Below, in pieces: positions 55,651-64,000 of a stretch of DNA of 64,000 bases. This DNA comes from Corynebacterium tuberculostearicum. GTDB lineage: Bacteria; Actinomycetota; Actinomycetes; Mycobacteriales; Mycobacteriaceae. The first letter of the stretch is position 1. Every line of letters starts with the position of its first letter. The notes beneath the pieces were generated by a model, which saw only the letters and a list, made by a program, of their open reading frames with translations, did not search any database and was not told where the DNA came from. The translations under genes were made by a program, and so were the position numbers. The stretch is taken from NCBI RefSeq assembly GCF_016127015.1, contig NZ_CP065972.1, positions 2,344,592-2,408,591 on the forward strand, given 5' to 3'.

Positions 55651-57273
55651 CTAAGCCTCGCCGTGGTTATTGAGCAGGCGCGGGACCACCTTGCCGGTGG
55701 CGTTGCGCGGGAGCTTGGCCAGGAAGTGCACGTCGCGCGGCACGGAGTGATCGGCGAGCTTGGTGCGGACCCAGTCGCGGATGGCGTCGGCGGTGAGGGC
55801 CTTTCCGGCGGCGTCGGCAGTAGGCACCGCCCACACGGCGATGCGTTGGAAGGTCTCGCTATCCTTTACGCCGCCAGCATGAACCTCGTGGATGCCGGGC
55901 ATGGCCTCGAGGACCTCGGTGACGGACTGCGGGTGGACGTTTTCGCCGCCGACGATGATCATGTCATCGGCGCGGCCGACCACGTGCAGGAAGTCGTGCT
56001 CGTCGATGTAGCCCAAATCGCCGATGGAAATGAGCCCGTCCACCTTGTTGAGCCGCAGGTTCGGGTTGGTATAGCCGGTCATCGCGGTGGAGTTGGTCAG
56101 GTAGATCTCTCCCACCTCGCCGCGCGGAACCGGGTGGCCCTCCTTATCGAGGATGCGCAGCTTCGTGCCCGAGGCCACGCGCCCGGCGATGGTGGGGTTG
56201 GCGGCCACCTGATCTATGGTGGCGGTCGTCGCGAGCGCAAGCTCGGTGGATCCGTACACGTTGCATAGGATGGCGCCGAAGCGCTCATTGGTCTCCTTGA
56301 CCACCTCCGGGGTCAGCGCATTGCCGGCCGAGGCGATGAATTTCAGGCTCGAGGTATCGAACTCACCGGCTGGGTCCCGCTCCACCAAGCGCTTAAAGAA
56401 GATGGGGGAGGAGATCATGCCATCGAGGCGGTAGCGCTGGACATCGTCAAGCACCTGCTCCGCGTCGAATACGCGGCGGGTGACGACGGTATTGCGCAGG
56501 CCGAGCGCGATATTGATGCAGGCCCAGCCCCAGGTGTGAAAAATGGAGGCGGTGAGCTGCAGGCGCTGGTCGGCGCACCACGGAATCGTATCCACGATGG
56601 AGGCCAGCACCACTGGCAGGGTCGGCTCCGGCCGCACAATGCCCTTCGGAATGCCGGTGGTGCCGGAGGACATGAGCACAATCGGGCCGTGCTTGGGGAA
56701 GCGCGGCAGCTCCACGGCCGGTGGATTCTTCACAATCTTGTCTAACTTCGGCAGCTCGCTTGCCCCGGTATCGTGCGCGATGATGACCGGGATATCGGTG
56801 TCCACGCGGTCAATGAATTCATCATCCACGACGAGCACATTGATGCCGTTTTCCTCAATGCAGCCGGCCAGCTGCTCCGGGGAGGAGCCCACGTTGAGCA
56901 GGTAAATAGAAGCGCCCACATAGCCCTTGGCGCCGAGCGGAATGATGATGCCGCGGCCGTTGCGCGCCATGACGCCGAGGCGAATCTCGGGCAGGTCCAG
57001 CGAGCGGAGGTAGCGGGCAAAGCCCTGGGTGTGGGTGCGCAGCTGGCGGTAGGTGAGGGTGCCGTCGTCGTCGATAAGCGCCAAACGCTCCGGGCAGGCG
57101 AGGTAGCCTTGTTCGATCTCGCGCGCGGTGGTGAAGCGGTAGCGGGCCAAGTTCGGCAGCAGGTTGAGCTGGGCCTTCGCGCCGCCTTGGTGGCTGATGA
57201 GTCCGGCGTTAAGAAGCGCCGGCACGAACCGGCCGAGGGCTGCAGCGTGGAATGTGAAATCAGAAAAATTCAC
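55651..57273 (-). CDS. Acyl-CoA synthetase/AMP-forming ligase
   Basis: A 540-residue ANL-superfamily enzyme. The P-loop-like SSGTTGIPKGI binds ATP, YGSTELA is motif A5, GDLGYIDEHDFLHVVGRADDMI contains the hinge and RNATGKVVP holds the catalytic lysine. The likely substrate is a medium or long fatty acid activated to its CoA thioester, but chain length cannot be read from sequence. Confidence 0.9.
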   Translation of the reverse strand: MNFSDFTFHAAALGRFVPALLNAGLISHQGGAKAQLNLLPNLARYRFTTAREIEQGYLACPERLALIDDDGTLTYRQLRTHTQGFARYLRSLDLPEIRLGVMARNGRGIIIPLGAKGYVGASIYLLNVGSSPEQLAGCIEENGINVLVVDDEFIDRVDTDIPVIIAHDTGASELPKLDKIVKNPPAVELPRFPKHGPIVLMSSGTTGIPKGIVRPEPTLPVVLASIVDTIPWCADQRLQLTASIFHTWGWACINIALGLRNTVVTRRVFDAEQVLDDVQRYRLDGMISSPIFFKRLVERDPAGEFDTSSLKFIASAGNALTPEVVKETNERFGAILCNVYGSTELALATTATIDQVAANPTIAGRVASGTKLRILDKEGHPVPRGEVGEIYLTNSTAMTGYTNPNLRLNKVDGLISIGDLGYIDEHDFLHVVGRADDMIIVGGENVHPQSVTEVLEAMPGIHEVHAGGVKDSETFQRIAVWAVPTADAAGKALTADAIRDWVRTKLADHSVPRDVHFLAKLPRNATGKVVPRLLNNHGEA

Positions 57274-57424
57274 GATCGGGAAAGCTCCAAATTAGCGAAG
57301 ATAACGAAAAGATAACCATGGACGATATCGTGAGAGAGGCGGGCGGTGTTGCCGCCAACTCGAATTATGTTACAGAAGTGACTACAGTTACCTGAAGTTA
57401 CTGGTGTTTCTAGAAAAGGATCTC

Positions 57425-58240
57425 ATGAAATCTCTGCAGCTCAAAGTCCTCTCCGTAGTGGCGTCCGCGCTGGCCGTCGTAGGCGTGGCTGTCGCGCCGC
57501 AAGCCACCGCCGCGGAGCGCAACCTAGTAGCCTTCGGCGATTCCGTCCTTGCGGATCCAGATGCCGGCTCCTACTTCGCCCACCGCTACGATCCCTCTAA
57601 AGGTGTGGGCGTAGATTGCCCTACCTCCAATAACTACGCCAAGCGCGCCGGCGCCAAGCTGCGCCTTCCGGTGCGGGATTTCTCCTGCTCCGGTGCCGTG
57701 TCCATGTCTCGCGGTCCGCAGGTTTCCCAGCAGGTGGATGCGGCCATCCGCAGCGGTGCGCTGACTCCGGCTACCAACCGCGTGGTCATCACCACCGGCT
57801 TTAATGACACCTATAACCACCGCGAGCTCAACCTGCCGCAGATTCGCAAGCAATTCGCGGACCGCACCGCCCCGCAGATTGAGCGCATCAAGCGCGCGGC
57901 CCCGAACGCCCGCGTCCAGATCGTTGGCTACCCCACCATCGGTTCTGGCCCGTACTACTGCCTCTTCCACTTCGGCCCGCGCCCGGCCGATTCCACCTTC
58001 CTGCCGCCAATCCAGGACTTTGAGAATAAGGCCCAGTGGATGCAGGTGGACTTGGCGGCGCGCACCGGCGTGCAGTTCCTGGATATGAAGCCCTCTACCC
58101 GCAATAACGGCATGTGCGCCGATGCAAACCAGCGCATGTGGGCTGGCCTGGTGGACTTTACTGGCGGCGACGGCAACCTGCCCATCCATATGAACCAGCG
58201 CGGCCACGAGCATGCGGCCAACGTTATTGCCCGCTCTTAA
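57425..58240 (+). CDS. Secreted SGNH/GDSL-type hydrolase
   Basis: A 271-residue protein. A signal peptide (cleavage near ATAAERN, residue ~30) precedes an SGNH fold with the nucleophile serine in AFGDSVLAD, block III Asn in TTGFNDTY and block V histidine near MNQRGHEH. Four cysteines (VDCPTS, FSCSG, YYCLF, GMCAD) probably form two disulfides. It would cleave an ester in the envelope or medium. AAGGATCTC precedes the ATG at 57425. Confidence 0.9.
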   Translation: MKSLQLKVLSVVASALAVVGVAVAPQATAAERNLVAFGDSVLADPDAGSYFAHRYDPSKGVGVDCPTSNNYAKRAGAKLRLPVRDFSCSGAVSMSRGPQVSQQVDAAIRSGALTPATNRVVITTGFNDTYNHRELNLPQIRKQFADRTAPQIERIKRAAPNARVQIVGYPTIGSGPYYCLFHFGPRPADSTFLPPIQDFENKAQWMQVDLAARTGVQFLDMKPSTRNNGMCADANQRMWAGLVDFTGGDGNLPIHMNQRGHEHAANVIARS

Positions 58241-58292
58241 AAAGAATTTTCAATAATGCGCCGATTTTGAAAATATCGGTACGCTTGGGCGC

Positions 58293-59378
58293 ATGACTGT
58301 AAAAGCTGTTATTGCCCGCTCCAAGGGCGCGGAAGTCGAAACCGTCAACATTGTCGTTCCTGATCCCGGCCCTAACGACGTCATCGTGCGCGTTCAGGCC
58401 TGCGGTGTGTGCCACACCGACCTTGCCTACCGCGATGGCGATATTGAAGACGCCTTCCCCTTCCTGCTCGGCCACGAGGCCGCAGGCGTAGTAGAGACCG
58501 TAGGTTCTGCGGTCACCCACGTGGAGGAAGGCGACTTCGTCATTTTGAACTGGCGCGCCGTGTGCGGCGAGTGCCGCGCCTGCAAGAAGGGCGAGCCAAA
58601 GTACTGCTTCAATACCCACAACGCCTCCAAGAAGATGACCCTCGAGGATGGCACCGAACTTACGCCCGCGCTGGGCATCGGTTCCTTCGCGGAGAAGACC
58701 CTGGTCCACGAGGGCCAGTGCACCAAGGTGGAAGACACCGACCCAGCCGCCGCTGGCCTGCTGGGCTGCGGCATCATGGCGGGCCTCGGCGCTGCCGTGA
58801 ATACCGGCGATATCCAGCTCGGCGAGTCCGTCGCTGTCTTTGGCTGCGGCGGCGTCGGCATGGCGGCCATTGCGGGCGCCAAGCTGGCGAGCGCGGCGAA
58901 GATCATCGCCGTGGATATCGACGAGTCCAAGCTGGAGACCGCCCGCGAATTCGGCGCGACCGATACCATCTGCTCCAAGGACCTTTCGGAGCAGGAGGTT
59001 ATTGACGCCGTCCGCGAGCTCACCGGCGGCTTCGGCACCGATGTTTCCATCGACGCCGTGGGCATCCAGCCCACCTGGCGCCAGGCCTTCTACTCTCGCG
59101 ACCACGCCGGCCGCATGGTCATGGTGGGCGTGCCGAACCTTACCGACCACGTGGACATTCCGGCCATCGATCTCTACGGCCGCGGCGGTTCCATCAAACC
59201 TGCGTGGTACGGCGATTGCCTCCCAGAGCGCGATTTCCCCGCTTACGTAGCGCTGTCCAAGGCCGGCAACTTCCCGCTGGACAAGTTCGTCACCGAGCGC
59301 ATTGCGCTTGACGACGTCGAGCAGGCCTTCGCCACCATGAAGTCCGGCAAGGTTCTGCGTTCTGTGGTGGAGTTCTAA
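58293..59378 (+). CDS. fadH: S-(hydroxymethyl)mycothiol dehydrogenase (formaldehyde dehydrogenase)
   Basis: A 361-residue zinc-dependent medium-chain dehydrogenase. Catalytic zinc ligands are in ACGVCHTD and GHEAAG, structural zinc cysteines are in [15 protein letters not shown] and the NAD motif is [10 protein letters not shown]. It corresponds to C. glutamicum cg0387, which oxidises the formaldehyde-mycothiol adduct to S-formylmycothiol. A TACGCT box lies 7 nt before the ATG. The next gene starts within its stop (TAATG). Confidence 0.93.
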   Translation: MTVKAVIARSKGAEVETVNIVVPDPGPNDVIVRVQACGVCHTDLAYRDGDIEDAFPFLLGHEAAGVVETVGSAVTHVEEGDFVILNWRAVCGECRACKKGEPKYCFNTHNASKKMTLEDGTELTPALGIGSFAEKTLVHEGQCTKVEDTDPAAAGLLGCGIMAGLGAAVNTGDIQLGESVAVFGCGGVGMAAIAGAKLASAAKIIAVDIDESKLETAREFGATDTICSKDLSEQEVIDAVRELTGGFGTDVSIDAVGIQPTWRQAFYSRDHAGRMVMVGVPNLTDHVDIPAIDLYGRGGSIKPAWYGDCLPERDFPAYVALSKAGNFPLDKFVTERIALDDVEQAFATMKSGKVLRSVVEF

Positions 59379-59992
59379 TGCGTATCGATAGCACGGTTAC
59401 TTCTGGCAAGTTCCGCCTCGATGGCGGCGAATGGGATGTGGACAATAACGTCTACGTCGTGGGCGATGACTCCAGCGTCTACGTGGTGGACCCCTCCCAC
59501 GACCTCGATGCGGTAGCGGAGCTCGTGGGCGACCGTCGTGTGGAAGGCATCTTGCTCACCCACGCGCACAATGACCACTGCGAGCTCGCTCCTGAGGCCG
59601 CCAAGCGCTTCGATACCGAGGTCTACCTGCACCCAGACGATGATATGTTGTGGCAGGAATCCAATGGCGATGCTCCGTACACGCCCTTGGCGGACCGCGG
59701 TCAGTTCGATATTGGCGGCGAGAAGATTACGGTCTACCACACCCCGGGTCACTCGCCGGGCTGCGTGGTGCTGCACGTGGGCGAGACGCTGCTGTCGGGC
59801 GATACGCTCTTCAACGGCGGTCCAGGCGCCACTGGCCGCAAGTACTCCGACTTCGACGTCATCATCGAGTCGCTGAAGAACGTCGTCTTCACCCTGCCGG
59901 AGGACACCAAGGTCCTGCCAGGGCATGGCGACGCCACCACGGTGGGCGCGGAGGCCGCGCGCATCGACGAATACATCGAGCGCGGCTACTAG
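59378..59992 (+). CDS. MBL-fold hydrolase, probable S-formylmycothiol hydrolase
   Basis: A 204-residue glyoxalase II-like metallo-hydrolase. THAHNDH supplies the H-x-H-x-D-H metal site, and HTPGHSPGCV, SGDTLF and LPGHGD complete the ligands. Its start codon overlaps the fadH stop by one base. I infer that it hydrolyses S-formylmycothiol to formate and mycothiol. Confidence 0.88.
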   Translation: MRIDSTVTSGKFRLDGGEWDVDNNVYVVGDDSSVYVVDPSHDLDAVAELVGDRRVEGILLTHAHNDHCELAPEAAKRFDTEVYLHPDDDMLWQESNGDAPYTPLADRGQFDIGGEKITVYHTPGHSPGCVVLHVGETLLSGDTLFNGGPGATGRKYSDFDVIIESLKNVVFTLPEDTKVLPGHGDATTVGAEAARIDEYIERGY

Positions 59993-59995
59993 CCT

Positions 59996-60844
59996 CTAAA
60001 ACGCCCGCAGGTACTCGCCGTAGCCGGACTTGAGTAACGGCTCGGCGAGTTTTTCTAGCTGGGCGCGGTCGATAAAGCCCGCCTCATATGCGGCGACCTC
60101 GGGCGATCCGATAACGATCCCGGTGCGTTTTTGCATCACCTCGACGTAGGCGGAGGCCTCGCTCATCGAGTCCACCGTTCCTGTATCGAGCCACACGCTC
60201 CCGCGGTGCAGGCGCTGGACATTGAGCTCGCCGCGGCGCAGGTACTCTTCGTTCACGGCCGTGATTTCCAGTTCGCCGCGGCCGCTGGGCTTGATGCCCC
60301 TGGCTATCTCCACCACCGAGTTGTCGTAGAAGTACAAGCCCACCACCGCGTGGTTCGACCGCGGCACTTCTGGCTTTTCCTCGATGCTCAGCGCATGGCC
60401 CGCGGCGTCGAATTCCACAACACCATAGCGCTGCGGGTCCGAGACCTCGTAGGCGAAGATGATGCCGCCCTCCGGATCTTGGCAGTGGGCGAGCTCGCCG
60501 CCGAAGCCGTGGAAGATATTATCGCCGAGCACCAGCGCGACACTGTCGTCTCCAATAAACTCCTTGCCAATCAAAAAGGCCTGCGCGAGCCCCTCCGGCC
60601 GCGGTTGGACCGCATAATCGATCATGAGTCCGAGCTGCGATCCATCGCCAAAGAGCCGCTGGAAGGCCTCCGCATCCTCTGGGGTGGTAATGATGAGGAT
60701 TTCCCGAATACCCGCTTGAATGAGCGTGGTTAGCGGGTAGTAAATCATCGGCTTGTCATAAATGGGCATGAGCTGCTTCGAGATGCCCTTGGTAATCGGG
60801 TAGAGCCGCGTGCCGGAACCGCCGGCCAGGATGATGCCTTTCAT
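59996..60844 (-). CDS. rmlA: Glucose-1-phosphate thymidylyltransferase
   Basis: A 282-residue nucleotidyltransferase making dTDP-glucose. The signature is [32 protein letters not shown], and the active-site aspartates are in VLGDNIFHG and WLDTGTVDS. It begins directly at the stop of rmlCD, the last step of a tight rmlB-rmlCD-rmlA operon. Confidence 0.96.
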   Translation of the reverse strand: MKGIILAGGSGTRLYPITKGISKQLMPIYDKPMIYYPLTTLIQAGIREILIITTPEDAEAFQRLFGDGSQLGLMIDYAVQPRPEGLAQAFLIGKEFIGDDSVALVLGDNIFHGFGGELAHCQDPEGGIIFAYEVSDPQRYGVVEFDAAGHALSIEEKPEVPRSNHAVVGLYFYDNSVVEIARGIKPSGRGELEITAVNEEYLRRGELNVQRLHRGSVWLDTGTVDSMSEASAYVEVMQKRTGIVIGSPEVAAYEAGFIDRAQLEKLAEPLLKSGYGEYLRAF

Positions 60845-62200
60845 TTAATCCTCCGGGTACAGCGCCAAATACAGGGCAAGGGCCGCACGCCAATTCTGCG
60901 GCTTGAAGCCGGTAGCCTCGATTTTATCTAGCGCAAGCGTCGACTCCTTGGGGCGCGGCGCGTCGGGTCCCGCGATCTCCCGGTACTGCTCGGTGGTTAC
61001 CGGAGTGACCTCGGCCGGGTCGTGGCCGAGCCCGATGAACACGGCCATGGCAATCTCATCGCGGCCGACGGTATCGCCCGAGTTGGAGAGGTTATACACG
61101 CCGTAGTCCGCGTCGGAATTGAGCAGGTGGACGATGCCCTTGGCCAGATCCTCGGCAAACGTGGGCCGCCCGCGCTGGTCGTGGATGACTTTCGGCTCCA
61201 CGCCCTTAGTGGCCAGCCGGCGCATGGTGGACATGAAATTCTCACCATCACCAAAGACCCAGGAAGTGCGGATGACGTAGTGCTGCGGCGCGGTTTGCGC
61301 GGCGGTATCACCCGCGGCTTTCGACGCCCCGTATGCACTGAGCGGCGACGGTAGCTCCTCCTCGGAGTGGACCTCATTAGTGCCGTCGAAGATATAGTCG
61401 CTCGACACATGCACCAGCGTGAGTTGGTTCTCTGCGGCGATGCGCGCCAGCCGTGCGGGCGCTTCCGCATTGACGGCCCAGGCGGCGGCGCGGTCGTTCT
61501 CGGCGCCGTTGACGTCGTTATACGCCGCGCAATTAATGATGGCCGAGTACTGCTTCCAATTCCGTTCCGGCGGATTGGTGATGTCGAAGTCGGCGTGGGA
61601 GCAGAATTCGGCGTCGGCAAGCAGGCGTTTGAGTGCACGCCCCAATTGCCCGTTCGCGCCCGTGACGAGGATACGGCGGGCGGGCATCGGGCTCACCTCT
61701 GCAAGATCGGGGTGCTGCTTGTCCTTTTCTGAAATCTCGGTGGGTTCTTGCGGCCAGTCCACGATGTCGAGGTTCACCGCGGCATAGCGCGCCTCGGCCG
61801 ACCAGTGTTCATTGACCAGGTAGCAGTAGGAGGTTTCCTCCAGCGCCTGAAAGCCATTGGCGACGCCCCGCGGGACAAACACCGCTGTCTCAGACCCCAC
61901 CTCGTGGGTGACGACCTCGCCAAAGCTTTCCGATCCCTCGCGCAAGTCGCACCATGCGCCGAAAATCCTGCCCTGCGCCACCGAGACGAGTTTGTCCCAC
62001 GGCTCGGCGTGCAGGCCGCGCGTAGCACCGGCGTGGTTAAAAGAGATATTGTTCTGTACCGGCTGGAAGCTCGCGAGCTCGGGCGCGAGGCCGGTGAATT
62101 TTTCGCGTTGCCAATTCTCCTTGAACCAGCCGCGGTTATCGCCGTGCACGTCGAGGTCGATGATGAGCAGCCCCGGGATGGCGGTTTCGGTAATACGCAT
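60845..62200 (-). CDS. rmlCD: RmlC-RmlD fusion (dTDP-4-keto-rhamnose epimerase/reductase)
   Basis: 451 residues. The N-terminal half (about 1-165) is RmlC, with DVHGDNRGWFKENW and the active-site RGLHAEPWDKLV. The C-terminal half is RmlD, with RILVTGANGQLGRAL for the nucleotide and the YGASKAAGD catalytic Tyr-Lys. The start is the ATG at 62200. The fusion is known from C. glutamicum (rmlCD). Confidence 0.95.
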   Translation of the reverse strand: MRITETAIPGLLIIDLDVHGDNRGWFKENWQREKFTGLAPELASFQPVQNNISFNHAGATRGLHAEPWDKLVSVAQGRIFGAWCDLREGSESFGEVVTHEVGSETAVFVPRGVANGFQALEETSYCYLVNEHWSAEARYAAVNLDIVDWPQEPTEISEKDKQHPDLAEVSPMPARRILVTGANGQLGRALKRLLADAEFCSHADFDITNPPERNWKQYSAIINCAAYNDVNGAENDRAAAWAVNAEAPARLARIAAENQLTLVHVSSDYIFDGTNEVHSEEELPSPLSAYGASKAAGDTAAQTAPQHYVIRTSWVFGDGENFMSTMRRLATKGVEPKVIHDQRGRPTFAEDLAKGIVHLLNSDADYGVYNLSNSGDTVGRDEIAMAVFIGLGHDPAEVTPVTTEQYREIAGPDAPRPKESTLALDKIEATGFKPQNWRAALALYLALYPED

Positions 62201-62202
62201 AT

Positions 62203-64000
<1,798 letters not shown>

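Overview
The window is chromosomal DNA of a Corynebacterium species. Gene order follows the cg0302-cg0403 part of the C. glutamicum map as I remember it (dnaQ-like, leuA, lysC-asd, sigC/katA, pbp1b, whcA, glxR, nth, the Tad pilus locus, topA, cyaB, holB, fadH, rml genes). It carries actinobacterial markers such as a WhiB protein, GlxR, mycothiol-dependent formaldehyde oxidation, an RmlC-RmlD fusion and a 6C RNA. The DNA is GC-rich, and many genes appear to be leaderless. The species cannot be settled from this window.

Layout. 1-4.8 kb: the start of an off-window gene, a DnaQ-like/BRCT protein with an eroded catalytic site, and two paralogous membrane-anchored proteins of unknown function. 4.8-12.9 kb: amino-acid synthesis (leuA with a Leu-codon leader peptide, lysC with its internal beta start, asd) with three membrane proteins. 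13.1-14.8 kb: an IS110-family element. 14.8-19.3 kb: sigC, katA, a lipoprotein and a YhgE/Pip-like membrane protein, then a candidate small RNA at 19.37 kb. 19.5-23.7 kb: an IS1249-like element whose transposase is split by an IS3-family and an IS256-family element; all three target duplications are visible. 23.7-25.0 kb: a nearly gene-free stretch, an Xre regulator and tRNA-Pro.

25-38.7 kb: envelope and stress genes (metallophosphoesterase, YqeY, class A penicillin-binding protein, whcA), glxR, nth, a thioredoxin-like protein, a Nudix hydrolase, a MarP-like protease, an epoxide hydrolase-like protein, a holin-like protein and a HAD phosphatase. 38.8-44.2 kb: 6C RNA, then the Tad/Flp pilus operon (ssd, tadA, tadB, tadC, pilin, tadE and a TadE-like gene) extended by two unfamiliar, AT-richer, translationally coupled genes. 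44.2-55.6 kb: an MrfA-like helicase, a cold-shock protein, DedA, topA, a DUF418 protein, cyaB, holB and tRNA-Thr. 55.6-64 kb: an acyl-CoA synthetase, a secreted SGNH hydrolase, fadH with a metallo-beta-lactamase partner, rmlB-rmlCD-rmlA and a partial HNH endonuclease.

CyaB would make the cAMP that GlxR senses. LysC and Asd share the first two steps of aspartate-family synthesis. RmlA, RmlB and RmlCD make dTDP-rhamnose for the arabinogalactan linker. FadH and its neighbour would oxidise and hydrolyse formaldehyde-mycothiol adducts. The most unusual items are the nested insertion sequences, the candidate small RNA, a 10-nt motif (CGTCGGCAAG) repeated far above expectation on both strands, the putative IS110 bridge RNA and the extended Tad operon.
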